Of a stretch of DNA of 64,000 nucleotides, positions 21,101 through 30,026 are shown one piece after another. The first letter of the stretch is position 1. Each line of letters starts with the position of its first letter. Origin of the DNA: Sphingomonas sp. 32-66-10. GTDB lineage: Bacteria > Pseudomonadota > Alphaproteobacteria > Sphingomonadales > Sphingomonadaceae. The DNA is taken from the NCBI GenBank assembly GCA_002280565.1, contig NCEF01000019.1, forward strand, positions 1 to 64,000, given 5' to 3'. Position numbers and translations under genes: made by a program. Below the pieces are notes generated by a model. It did not search any database, was not told the origin of the DNA, and saw only the letters and a list, made by a program, of their open reading frames with translations.

Positions 21101-23059
21101 ATGAGCGAGACCAGCTATTACCGTCTGATCCGCCGCTTGCCGGCGCTGGACTGGCGGGTCGGATTGATGCTCGTGGTCGCGCTGCTCGGCTGCAGCGTGC
21201 TCGTGCTGCTCGTGGTCAACCAACGCGATGCCGACGCCCGGCATCAAGCCGCGCTCGCCCGCCAGTCACAAAGCTACGAAGTGATGGTGCTGTCGCAGAG
21301 CTTCGCCGCCAGCATGGCGCGCGCAGAGGCGACGCTGGGCCGTTATGTCGTTGCCGGCGAGCGCGCGGTAGGCCGTGATTTCGTCGCCGAATGGCAGCGC
21401 GCGAGCGGCCAGCTTGGCCTGCTGGAGCGGCACGTGCGCGGCAATCCAGCACAGGTCGATCGTGCCATGCGCTTGCGCGAGGCTTATGCGGCGCGCGGAC
21501 TCGAACTCGCACAAATTGCCCGGAGCACCGATCGCGGCCGCAACGCCGCAGCCTATGCCTATTACAATGAAGCGCGCCGGTCGCCGCATCTTGCCGCGCT
21601 GTCGCTACAAACACGCGCGATTTTCGATGCCGAGCGCCTGTTGCTGAGCGCCCGGGCAGAAGAGGCGCGGCTGACCGCCGTCGGCGCGGCGGAGGAGACC
21701 CGCAACCTTGTCCTGTTCGGCGCATTGCTGGCCGCTGGCGCGATCGCGCTTGGCTGGCTCAACGTCCGTGCAATCCGCGACCGCGCCGCTGCCGCCGCCG
21801 AGGCCGAGGCGCAGCGCGCGCGATCGGAAGAGCTGCAGGCTGCCGTCACCACCGCTACTGCCGGGCTGAAGGCGGAGGCGCGCGAACGCGCGGCCGCCGA
21901 GGACAAGCTGCGTCAGGCGCAGAAAATGGAGGCGGTGGGCCAGCTAACCGGCGGAATTGCGCATGATTTCAATAATATGCTCGCCGTCGTCCTGGGCGGA
22001 ATCGAACTCGCCCGGCACAACCTGCCCGACGGCGCGGAGGCAGCGCTGCGCCATATCGACAATGCTGCAGAAGGCGCCAACCGCGCCGCCGCATTGACCC
22101 GGCAGCTGCTCGGTTTCGCCCGATCAGAAGCCTTGGCGCCCGAAGCGATCGAGCCGACCGAGCTGATCGAAGGCATGTCGATCCTGCTCGATCGGACGCT
22201 GGGCGAAGGCATCACTGTCGAAACGCATAGCGAAGGGACGCAGTGGAAAGTCTGGGCCGACCGGGTGCAGCTTGAAAATGCGCTGCTCAACCTTGCAGTC
22301 AACGCGCGTGACGCGATGGACGGACGCGGCACGATCACGATCGCCTCGGGCCATGTCGCGCTTGACGGCGACGATGCCGGCGAATGCGCGCCGGGCGACT
22401 ATGTCCGCATCGCGGTCGGCGATACCGGCACGGGCATGACCCGCGAAGTGATGGACCGGGTGTTTGAGCCGTTTTTCACCACCAAGCCGGTCGGCAAGGG
22501 CACCGGCCTCGGCCTCAGCCAGATTTTCGGCTTTGTCCGCCAGTCGGGGGGTGAGGTGCGGATCGACTCGACCGTTGGTGTCGGTACCACGGTGACCATG
22601 TTCCTCCCCTGCCATGCCGCGACCACAAGCGCCGCTCCGCTGATCGAACAGGTGGGGCCACGGGCCGGGCCACATCGCGCGCTCGACATTCTGGTGGTCG
22701 AGGATGATCCGCGCGTCCTCACCGCCACGCTGGCCGCGCTGGAGGAGCTCGGGCACCGGCCCGTCGCGTGCACTGACCCGCTGACCGCGCCGCGCATCGT
22801 AGCCGGGCTGCGCACGCTTGACCTGGTGATCAGCGATGTGCTGATGCCGGGCCAGACCGGGCCGGAAATGGTCGCCGCGCTCGAACCGCAACTGCGATCC
22901 GTCGCGATCCTGTATGTTACGGGCTATGCCGGCGAGGGGGATGAGGATCGGTTCGCCGGCCGTCCGGTGCTCCGCAAGCCCTTCACCCTCGCGGGCCTGG
23001 AGCAGGCGCTGGCGGACGCGATCGCGGTCCAAAGGCATACCGACGCGGCCACAGGCTAG
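21101..23059 (+). CDS. Membrane hybrid histidine kinase with C-terminal receiver
   Basis: The product has 652 residues: TM1 (about 20-40), a helical CHASE3-like periplasmic domain (about 45-200), TM2 (about 202-222), a coiled coil (about 225-275), HisKA with His288 (LTGGIAHDFNNML), and HATPase (LLNLAVNARDAM, GDTGTGM, GTGLGLSQIFGF). The receiver domain (from about 530) has its aspartate in LVISDVLMPGQTG and lysine in LRKPF. It lies 40 nt after spt and 85 nt before lptF. The signal and output partner are unknown. A link to envelope or sphingolipid status is suggested by position only. Confidence 0.85.
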   Translation: MSETSYYRLIRRLPALDWRVGLMLVVALLGCSVLVLLVVNQRDADARHQAALARQSQSYEVMVLSQSFAASMARAEATLGRYVVAGERAVGRDFVAEWQRASGQLGLLERHVRGNPAQVDRAMRLREAYAARGLELAQIARSTDRGRNAAAYAYYNEARRSPHLAALSLQTRAIFDAERLLLSARAEEARLTAVGAAEETRNLVLFGALLAAGAIALGWLNVRAIRDRAAAAAEAEAQRARSEELQAAVTTATAGLKAEARERAAAEDKLRQAQKMEAVGQLTGGIAHDFNNMLAVVLGGIELARHNLPDGAEAALRHIDNAAEGANRAAALTRQLLGFARSEALAPEAIEPTELIEGMSILLDRTLGEGITVETHSEGTQWKVWADRVQLENALLNLAVNARDAMDGRGTITIASGHVALDGDDAGECAPGDYVRIAVGDTGTGMTREVMDRVFEPFFTTKPVGKGTGLGLSQIFGFVRQSGGEVRIDSTVGVGTTVTMFLPCHAATTSAAPLIEQVGPRAGPHRALDILVVEDDPRVLTATLAALEELGHRPVACTDPLTAPRIVAGLRTLDLVISDVLMPGQTGPEMVAALEPQLRSVAILYVTGYAGEGDEDRFAGRPVLRKPFTLAGLEQALADAIAVQRHTDAATG

Positions 23060-23144
23060 ATTTACCTGCAACCTTCGATATAGCAGACCTATTCCCGTCG
23101 GCGCGGCCGGCATGTGATCAGTTTGAAGGCGCGAACCCAATTCG

Positions 23145-24344
23145 ATGACCGCACTCGACCGGTACATGGCGCGCCTGATCGCGGTCCCGTTGATCTCCAC
23201 GCTGCTGATCTCGGCGATGCTGCTGGTGCTCGACCGGATGCTGCGCCTGTTCGACTTCGTGGCGAGCGAGGGCGGGCCGGTCAGCGTGGTGTGGCAGATG
23301 CTCGCCAATCTGCTCCCCGAATATCTCGGCCTTGGCATTCCGATCGGGCTGATGCTCGGTATCCTCCTCGCCTTCCGCCGCCTCGCCACCACGTCGGAGC
23401 TCGACGTGCTGCGTGCGGTCGGCATGAGCTATGGCCGGATGCTGCGCGTCCCGTTCATGTACGCCATCGCGCTCGCCGCGCTGAACCTAGCGATTGTCGG
23501 CTATATTCAGCCGCTTGCTCGCTACAATTATGAAGGGTTGCGGTTCGAGCTGCGCACCGGCGCGCTCGGCGCGTCGATCAAGGTCGGTGAGTTCACCAAT
23601 CTCGGCGACCGCATGACGCTGCGGATCGAGGAGAGCAAGAATGAGGGGCGCGACCTATCCGGCATCTTCGTCAGCGCGCGCGCACCGGGCGGCGACATCG
23701 TTTCCGCGACCGCCGAAAAGGGCCAGTTCCTGCGCACCGATGATCCCGACGTCATCATCTTCCGCCTGACCAAGGGCACGCTGATCCACCAGTCGCCCAA
23801 ATTTCAGGTGCCACGCGTCCTGACGTTCGACGCGCACGACCTGCCCATCGACCTCCCCAAATTCGAGCAATTCCGCCAGCGCGGCGAGAACAAGCTGGAA
23901 CTGACGCTACCTCAGCTCGCCAAGATCGGCAGCGACCCCGCGGCGAGCGAGCAGGAGCGCGACGCCAGCCGGTCGACCTTCCACTTCCGCGTGGTGGAGG
24001 TTGCGACGATGCTGCTGCTGCCCTTCCTCGCCCTGGCGCTGGGTGTCCCGCCCAAGCGATCGACGTCCGCGCTCGGCGTCTTTTTGTCGATCGTGATGAT
24101 CGTCACCTATCACAAGGTCAACGAATATGCCCAATCGATCGGCAGCCTGGGCCGGATCGACCCACTGATCGCGTTATGGGGTCCATTCCTGATCTTCTCG
24201 GGGCTGGTGTTCTGGATGTATTACACGATCGCCTTCGTCCCCGGCGGACAACCGATCGGCGCGCTTGAGAAGTTCTTTGCCAAGGCATGGAAGGGAGTCG
24301 CGAAATATCTGCCCGGCCGCCGCAAGCGGAAGGCGGCGGCATGA
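23145..24344 (+). CDS. lptF: LPS export permease LptF
   Basis: The 399-residue product has the LptF/LptG (YjgP/YjgQ) layout: three N-terminal TM helices, a periplasmic beta-jellyroll region (about 125-260), and three C-terminal TM helices. LptF with LptG and LptB2 forms the ABC transporter that extracts LPS from the inner membrane. In sphingomonads, which carry glycosphingolipids, the cargo could differ. Its stop overlaps the lptG start (ATGA). The gene is complete, unlike lptG. Confidence 0.92.
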   Translation: MTALDRYMARLIAVPLISTLLISAMLLVLDRMLRLFDFVASEGGPVSVVWQMLANLLPEYLGLGIPIGLMLGILLAFRRLATTSELDVLRAVGMSYGRMLRVPFMYAIALAALNLAIVGYIQPLARYNYEGLRFELRTGALGASIKVGEFTNLGDRMTLRIEESKNEGRDLSGIFVSARAPGGDIVSATAEKGQFLRTDDPDVIIFRLTKGTLIHQSPKFQVPRVLTFDAHDLPIDLPKFEQFRQRGENKLELTLPQLAKIGSDPAASEQERDASRSTFHFRVVEVATMLLLPFLALALGVPPKRSTSALGVFLSIVMIVTYHKVNEYAQSIGSLGRIDPLIALWGPFLIFSGLVFWMYYTIAFVPGGQPIGALEKFFAKAWKGVAKYLPGRRKRKAAA

Positions 24345-25319
24345 TCCACGCACTCACCGATTTCTTCCCGTCGCGGACCGTGTCGCTCTACATGGCGCGG
24401 TCGTTCCTCATTAACACCTTCGCCTTTCTGATCGGGCTGGTGCTGATCCTGCAGACGCTGGATCTGCTCAGCGAATCCGGGCGCATCCTCGCCTATCCTG
24501 GCAATGGCGATGCGCAGGTGTGGCGCTATGTCAGCCTGCGCGTGCCGCAGATCATCGCGACCTTCCTGCCCTTTTCGGTGCTGCTCGGCACGATCATCAC
24601 CTTCAGCACGATGAACCAGAATAGCGAGATCATCGCGCTGAAGGCGTCGGGCCTGTCGGCGCATCAGGTGCTAGCACCGCTGATGATCGCGGGGCTGGGC
24701 GTCGCCGTCATCTCGTTCAACTTCAACGACCGCATCGTCTCGCGCGCCAGCACGACGCTGGCGGCATGGAAGAAGGTCGAATATGGCCCCCTGCCGATCG
24801 ATCGTGGCGACCGTTCCAACGTGTGGGTGCGCGATGGAAGCCATCTGATCCATGCCCAACAGATCAAGGGCCGCGGCGATGCCGCGATCCTGGGCGGCGT
24901 CACCATTTACGAGCGTAACGGCGCCGCTCTGAAATCTCTGGTGCGCGCCAAGACCGGGCGGCGCGAGGGCGATGGCTGGCGCGTCGCGGGGGCCGAGCGG
25001 TTCGACGTCGGGACCGGCAAGCTGACCCCGCTGGGGAGCGTGGTGGTCGCACAGGGCGTCCGCCCCGATCAGTTCACCCTGTCCAATGTCGATGCCGAAA
25101 GCATGTCGTTCGGCGCATTGTCTGAAGCGATCGACGACCTGCGCGCCGCCGGCCGCCCCGGTGATGGGGATGGGCCTCGGCTTCCTCTACTTCGTCGCCG
25201 ACAATTTTGCGCTGGCGATGGGTAATCTCGGTGCCTACCCACCCTTCCTCGCCGCCTGGGCGCCATTCCTGCTGTTCGCGATGATCGGCGAAGCGGTGCT
25301 GCTCAAGAGCGAGGAATAG
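24341..25319 (+). pseudogene. lptG: LPS export permease LptG, disrupted by internal deletion and frameshift
   Basis: The frame from the ATG at 24341 encodes a normal LptG up to EAIDDLRAAGRP (about 25160), then reads into out-of-frame sequence and stops at 25225. The true C-terminus, MGMGLGFLYFVADNFALAMG to LLKSEE, is present in another frame and ends at 25319. About 43 codons that should link them (the segment with the loop and TM helix before the last two) are missing. LptG is normally essential with LptF, so either a sequence error or a second lptG elsewhere is expected. Confidence 0.85.
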
Positions 25320-25848
25320 CGCGCGCGCGCACGAATAGCACGACGGCAAAAATCAGTTCGAGCGCGCCGACGCAGATCGCAACATTTATCGGGGCGTGTT
25401 GGCCGGCGATCGCAAAGCCGATGCCCGTTGCGAATAGCACGCCTCCCAAAGCCCAGTAGGTGCGGTCGCGGTACAAGGTAGCGAAAGAGAAATAGCGTGC
25501 GCCGACGATGACGGCGAACAGGGCAAAGGAAAGTGCCGGGACAATGGGCAACATCGCATAGGCGACGAAAATTCCGGCGAACAGCGGCACGGTTACTTCA
25601 AACCCAAGTGCGCCGAGCGGATTGGTCTTCGACGCCGGCCGGGCACCAAACATCAGACGGGCAATCAGGGAGCCCATCGGAAAGATCGACATACCTCCAA
25701 GAAAGAGCACGAGAAACGCCCGTTCCGGCCCCATCGAGTACCATATGGCCCCAGAGGCGAGCCAGACCAAACCGGAAACGAGTACGCCCGGCGCACCAAA
25801 AGCATAGGCTAAGCGCAGCTCATCTTGCGCATCTGAAATCGCGACCAT
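25303..25848 (-). CDS. Predicted integral membrane protein, function unknown
   Basis: The 181-residue product has about six hydrophobic segments (for example LVWLASGAIWYS, AFLVLFLGGMSIFPMG, ALSFALFAVIVGARYFSF, VAICVGALELIFAVVLF) and short loops. It may belong to the DUF7010-type membrane proteins, but I am not certain. It converges on lptG and overlaps its restored 3' end by 17 nt. Upstream is the desaturase on the same strand, though an operon would run desaturase to this gene with only an 18-nt gap. No catalytic motif is visible. Confidence 0.6.
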   Translation of the reverse strand: MVAISDAQDELRLAYAFGAPGVLVSGLVWLASGAIWYSMGPERAFLVLFLGGMSIFPMGSLIARLMFGARPASKTNPLGALGFEVTVPLFAGIFVAYAMLPIVPALSFALFAVIVGARYFSFATLYRDRTYWALGGVLFATGIGFAIAGQHAPINVAICVGALELIFAVVLFVRARAIPRS

Positions 25849-25866
25849 GCTTCCCCCGTTGAAGCG

Positions 25867-27018
25867 CTACTCAGCCCGCACCTTCATCGTGCTCGCCGCC
25901 AGCCGCGCCATCAGGCCACGCAGCGTCGGGTAGTTGGCCCCCTGATAGGTCGACTCCGCCCCCAGCGCGTCCGACAGCCGCCGGTGCGCCTCGCCCAGCG
26001 AGTGATAGGGCAGGCTCGGCAGCAGATGGTGCAGCGCGTGGAAGCGCAGACCCACCGGCGCCCATAGATAGGGCAGGAACCCGCCCGGTACGTTGACGCT
26101 GTCGAGATATTGCGCGGTCACCGTCAGCGGCTCGCCCTCATTCTCCCACAGATGCGCGACCAGCGTGCGCACCTGATTGAGCACCGCGACGCCCGAGATC
26201 ACGACCATGTAGGTCAGGAACGCCTTGAGCGGCAGCACGCCGGTCACAGCCGTGGCGATCAGCGTCACCGCGACGATGCTCGCACCGATCTCCTGCCAGC
26301 GCCACTGCTTCGCGAACTCGCCCTCGGGCGACTTGCGTTCGAACTTCGGATTGATCTGCAGGCCCGAATAGCGACCGACGACGGTGCGGCGCAGCGTCTT
26401 CGACAGCAGCGACAGTGGCCCCAGCACGCCGAAGCGCAGCAGCAACCCGACCGGCATCAGCGTCGAAACCAGCAGGAACACCGGCAGCGTCCACGGCTTC
26501 ATCAGCGCGAGCGGCAGATATTCGGGATCCTCTACCGTGCCATAGCGGGTGCGCGTATGGTGGATGGTGTGAATGCCCTCATACATGAAGCTCGGCAGCA
26601 TCATCGGGATGCCGAGCAGCAGGTTCCAGCCCACGCGGAACCCCGGCAGCAGCGAATGTTTGAGGTGCGTAATCTCATGGATGAACAGGCTCGCGCGATA
26701 GAGCGCGAGCACGGCGAGCACCCCGCTCGCCAGCGCCCAGCCCAGCGACGGGGCAAGGATCGCCCCGGCCAGCGCGGAATAGCCAACCGCCGCCGACCCC
26801 AGAAAATCGGTCCAGTAAATCCGCGGGCTCGGCGTCTGCAGATCGCGCGTCAGTTCGGCCGCTGCGCGCAGCATCGCCTTGTCATCGGCCATGCCCGACA
26901 GGCGGATCTTTGCCGACGCGGCGGGCGCGTCAGCCACGCGGTCCTGCACGGCCGCATCAAGGGCAAGAGTATTCATAGGGTACGGCATTGCCAACAGATC
27001 GTGGCCATTGCGTGGCAT
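25867..27018 (-). CDS. Fatty acid desaturase
   Basis: The 383-residue membrane di-iron desaturase has three histidine boxes: HEITHLKH, HTIHHTR and HALHHLLP (H-x-x-H-H type). TM helices occur around residues 85-130 and 175-275. It would introduce a double bond into an acyl chain or sphingoid base using O2 and an electron donor. It is divergent from the ceramide synthase-like gene with about 95 nt between, which makes a lipid substrate tied to ceramide or membrane fluidity plausible. The start is uncertain: this ATG has GGGGAG nine bases upstream, and alternative in-frame ATGs lie 10 and 14 codons inside. Confidence 0.8.
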   Translation of the reverse strand: MPRNGHDLLAMPYPMNTLALDAAVQDRVADAPAASAKIRLSGMADDKAMLRAAAELTRDLQTPSPRIYWTDFLGSAAVGYSALAGAILAPSLGWALASGVLAVLALYRASLFIHEITHLKHSLLPGFRVGWNLLLGIPMMLPSFMYEGIHTIHHTRTRYGTVEDPEYLPLALMKPWTLPVFLLVSTLMPVGLLLRFGVLGPLSLLSKTLRRTVVGRYSGLQINPKFERKSPEGEFAKQWRWQEIGASIVAVTLIATAVTGVLPLKAFLTYMVVISGVAVLNQVRTLVAHLWENEGEPLTVTAQYLDSVNVPGGFLPYLWAPVGLRFHALHHLLPSLPYHSLGEAHRRLSDALGAESTYQGANYPTLRGLMARLAASTMKVRAE

Positions 27019-27113
27019 TTCAACAGTCTCCCCATGGCACGCGCTCATCCGGTTGACTTGTGCCGATGTTGGCGTGACTGCTTTGACCAAGATCAACGAT
27101 AAGGTGCCATTCC

Positions 27114-28274
27114 GTGGCCAATGCCCCGCTCGCCATCCGTCCGGTTTCCAGCAAGGCGGACACGCGCGATTTCATCGAACTCGCCTACCGCCTCAACCGC
27201 GGCGACCCCAATTGGGTACCGCCACTGCGCAGCGAGGTCGCTGCCGCGATCAATCCGAAGAAGAATGGCTGGTTCAGCCATGCCGAGGCGCAACTGTTCC
27301 TGGCCGAGCGCGACGGACGCCCGGTGGGACGGATCGCCGCGCATATCGACCGGCTGGCGCTGGAAATGCCGGCCGAACAGGGCTTTGGTCCCGGCACCGG
27401 CTTTTTCGGACTGTTCGAGGCAGAGGACGCCAATGTCGCCCGGGCACTGATGAACACCGCGCAGGATTGGCTGCGCAAAAAGGGCATGACCCGCGTGGTC
27501 GGCCCCGTGTCGCTGTCGATCTGGGAAGAGCCTGGGCTGTTGGTCCAGGGTCATGACCATCCACCAACGGTGATGATGGGTCATCACAAGCCGGCCTATC
27601 GCAATTACATCGAGGATGCCGGCTTCGCTCCCGTCAAACAGCTCAAAACCTATGAGCTCGACATCACCCACGAATTTCCGCCTTTGGTCCAACGCATCAT
27701 CGCGCTGGGCGAGAAGAATGATCGCATCCGCATCCGCACCGTCGACAAGTCGCGCTTTGCGGAAGAGGCGGCGATCATCCTCGCCATCCTCAACGATGCA
27801 TGGTCGGACAATTGGGGCTTTGTCCCCCTGACTCCGCCCGAAATCGACGATGTCGGAAAGAAGCTGAAGCCGATCGTGTTCGAAAAGCTGATCCGCATTG
27901 CCGAGCTGGATGGCGAACCCGTTGCGTTCATGATCACGCTGCCCGATCTCAATGAAGCCATTGCACCGCTCCAGGGTAACCTCTTCCCGCTTGGCTGGGC
28001 AAAGCTGCTCTGGTGGCTCCGCCGGGGGAAGGCGCGGACGATGCGCGTCCCGCTGATGGGCGTGCTCAAAAAGCTGCAGGGGTCGCGCATGGCGAGCCAG
28101 CTCGCCTTCATGATGATCGAATATATCCGCCGCGATGCCGTTGCCGATTTCGGCGCGTCGCGCGGCGAGATCGGCTGGGTGCTTGACGATAATCAGGGGA
28201 TGAACGCCATCGCCGAGACGATCGAGAGCCGGGTCAACCGGGTCTACCAGATTTATGCCAAGGAACTTGGCTAG
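27114..28274 (+). CDS. bcerS: GNAT-like acyltransferase, probable bacterial ceramide synthase
   Basis: The 386-residue product belongs to the long GNAT-superfamily proteins that include Caulobacter bCerS (CCNA_01212/CC_1154). Recognisable parts are LAYRLNRGDPNWVPPLRSEV near the N-terminus, AQLFLAERDGRPVGRIAA, and GPVSLSIWEEPGLLVQG. bCerS N-acylates 3-oxo-sphinganine to oxo-ceramide, using product of Spt. Its presence 6 kb from cerR-acp-spt mirrors the dispersed Caulobacter set and supports the role. The start is GTG with AAGGTG upstream. Family membership is by eye, so a general N-acetyltransferase remains possible. Confidence 0.65.
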   Translation: MANAPLAIRPVSSKADTRDFIELAYRLNRGDPNWVPPLRSEVAAAINPKKNGWFSHAEAQLFLAERDGRPVGRIAAHIDRLALEMPAEQGFGPGTGFFGLFEAEDANVARALMNTAQDWLRKKGMTRVVGPVSLSIWEEPGLLVQGHDHPPTVMMGHHKPAYRNYIEDAGFAPVKQLKTYELDITHEFPPLVQRIIALGEKNDRIRIRTVDKSRFAEEAAIILAILNDAWSDNWGFVPLTPPEIDDVGKKLKPIVFEKLIRIAELDGEPVAFMITLPDLNEAIAPLQGNLFPLGWAKLLWWLRRGKARTMRVPLMGVLKKLQGSRMASQLAFMMIEYIRRDAVADFGASRGEIGWVLDDNQGMNAIAETIESRVNRVYQIYAKELG

Positions 28275-28329
28275 AGCCTATTCGGGCTGGTGCCGCGATC
28301 CAGAGCAGATGAATCCAACTCTAGGAAAT

Positions 28330-28363
28330 GCGGCCCGCGGCGATAGGGGGCACCGCGGGCCGC
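28330..28363. terminator. Hairpin between converging genes, probable bidirectional terminator
   Basis: Arms 28330-28340 (GCGGCCCGCGG) and 28353-28363 are perfectly complementary with a 12-nt loop, between the bcerS-like gene and the converging small secreted protein gene. There is no T-run on either side. Confidence 0.5.
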
Positions 28364-28370
28364 GCCCTCG

Positions 28371-28616
28371 TTACCGTTCCGGGGCGAGGGGATCGAAATT
28401 GTCGTCGGACATCCATTCCGCGCGGGTCTTGCAGAGCTTTTTCGCCAGGCGCGAACCGGTGGTCTTGGTCGCGACGCAATAGCGCTTGGTGTCCGCCTTC
28501 GGGGCCGACACTTCGTCCGATTGCGTCGATGCCGACGGGGCGGTGTCGCGGGCCATGGCGGGCGCGGCGGTGGCGATGATCAGGCTGGCTGCGGCGGCGG
28601 TGATGAACTTACGCAT
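28371..28616 (-). CDS. Small secreted hypothetical protein
   Basis: The 81-residue product has a clear signal peptide (MRKFITAAAASLIIATAAPAMA) and a short mature part with two cysteines (RYCVATKT, LCKTRAEW) that may form a disulfide. The motif TGSRLAKKLCKTRAEW is common in small sphingomonad exported proteins with no known role. The start was set at the signal peptide. The frame extends 32 codons further without support. Confidence 0.65.
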   Translation of the reverse strand: MRKFITAAAASLIIATAAPAMARDTAPSASTQSDEVSAPKADTKRYCVATKTTGSRLAKKLCKTRAEWMSDDNFDPLAPER

Positions 28617-28812
28617 GTTGGGTCTCCTCGGGAAATTGCTTGGGGGCTTGCGGGCCGGCTGGCTGCTCTGCTCTACCCGCAGCTGTGTTAGTGCATTAGC
28701 CATGCCAAACACTCGATCTGAGGAATATCAATGATTTAGCTCGTCACGAACGTGACGAACTGGAAATTATTCACCGACTATCGGGAAATTTTGCCAATTT
28801 CCGGCGGCGGAT

Positions 28813-29586
28813 TTAGCTGCGGAGTTTCGCCCAGGTCGGGGCGTGATCGCTGGCCTTTTCGCGCCCGCGATAGTCCTTGTCGACGCCCGCATCGGCAAAG
28901 CGATCCGCGGCAATCGGGCTGAGCAACAGATGGTCGATGCGAAAGCCCGCATCGCGCTGCCACGCGCCTGCCTGATAGTCCCAAAAGGTCCACACCCGCC
29001 CCGCCGGGAAGCGGGTGCGCAACGCGTCGGTCCAGCCCTGTGCCAGCAATGCGCGATAGCCCTGTCGCGATTCCGGTTGCATCAGCGCGTCATCGGCCAT
29101 CGCCCTGACCGAATAGACATCATCGTCATTGGGAATGACGTTATAATCGCCCGCCAGCACCACCGGCCGCTCCTCGGCCAGCAAATCGCGCGCATGTGCC
29201 GACAGACGCTCGATCCAGCGCAGCTTGTAATCGAATTTCGGCCCCGGCACCGGATTGCCATTGGGCAGGTAGATCGACGCGATCACCACGCCGTTCACCT
29301 CGGCTTCGATATAGCGGCTATGCTCGTCCTCGGGCTCACCCGCCAGGCCGCGCTTGCGCTCGACCGGATCCGCGCCCTTGGCCAGGATCGCGACACCGTT
29401 GAAGCCCTTTTGCCCATGCCACACCGCGCCATAGCCGGCGGCGCGGATGTCCGCTTCAGGAAAGCCCTCGTCCGCCGACTTCAATTCCTGCAGGCACACC
29501 ACATCCGGCTGCTGCTCGGTCAGGTATTCGATCAGGCGCGGCAGGCGCGCCTTGATCCCGTTCACATTGTAGCTGACGATCTTCAA
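28813..29586 (-). CDS. xth: Exodeoxyribonuclease III
   Basis: The 257-residue product is an AP endonuclease family 1 member with all active-site blocks: SYNVNGIKARLPRL (Asn), CLQELKSADE (metal Glu), AGDYNVIPNDDD (Asp/Asn pair), and the C-terminal KASDHAPTW (catalytic His). It removes 3' blocks and incises abasic sites in base excision repair. The start was the ATG with MKIVSYNVNG. It is 7 nt downstream of erpA on the same strand, so probably co-transcribed. Confidence 0.93.
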   Translation of the reverse strand: MKIVSYNVNGIKARLPRLIEYLTEQQPDVVCLQELKSADEGFPEADIRAAGYGAVWHGQKGFNGVAILAKGADPVERKRGLAGEPEDEHSRYIEAEVNGVVIASIYLPNGNPVPGPKFDYKLRWIERLSAHARDLLAEERPVVLAGDYNVIPNDDDVYSVRAMADDALMQPESRQGYRALLAQGWTDALRTRFPAGRVWTFWDYQAGAWQRDAGFRIDHLLLSPIAADRFADAGVDKDYRGREKASDHAPTWAKLRS

Positions 29587-29593
29587 GGCGCGA

Positions 29594-29935
29594 TCAGACG
29601 GCGAAGCTGGTGCCGCAGCCGCATCCGGACGCAGCGTTGGGATTGGTCACCCGGAATGCCGCACCGCCCAGCGATTCGACGAAATCGACGCTGGCGCCGC
29701 GCACCAAGTCGAGGCTGATCGGATCGACCAGCAACGTCACGCCATCGGTTTGCGCGATTGCGTCGTCGTCCGCTGGCGCATCGGCCAGCTCGAACTTGTA
29801 CTGAAACCCCGAACACCCGCCACCCTCGACCGACAAACGCAACGTTGCAGGCTTGCCCTGCTTCGCCGCAATCGCGGCAACGCGTGCGGCGGCAGAGGCG
29901 GTGAGGCCGATCTCTTCGGAAAGTGCAGTTGCCAT
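29594..29935 (-). CDS. erpA: Iron-sulfur cluster insertion protein ErpA
   Basis: The 113-residue A-type carrier has three conserved cysteines, GGGCSGFQY and SGCGCGTSF, and the usual FVESLGGAAFRVTNPNA. It transfers Fe-S clusters to apoproteins. An N-terminal extension in the same frame exists but lacks family similarity, so the start was set at MATALSEEIGLT. ErpA and IscA cannot be fully separated by eye. Confidence 0.85.
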   Translation of the reverse strand: MATALSEEIGLTASAAARVAAIAAKQGKPATLRLSVEGGGCSGFQYKFELADAPADDDAIAQTDGVTLLVDPISLDLVRGASVDFVESLGGAAFRVTNPNAASGCGCGTSFAV

Positions 29936-30026
29936 AGAGGGCAGATAGGCGTGCGCGGCGCTGGTCGCAACCGCCCTTCGCAGGACCGCTTGACCAAGCG
30001 CAACGGCGCGCGCACCCTCGGCGGGA

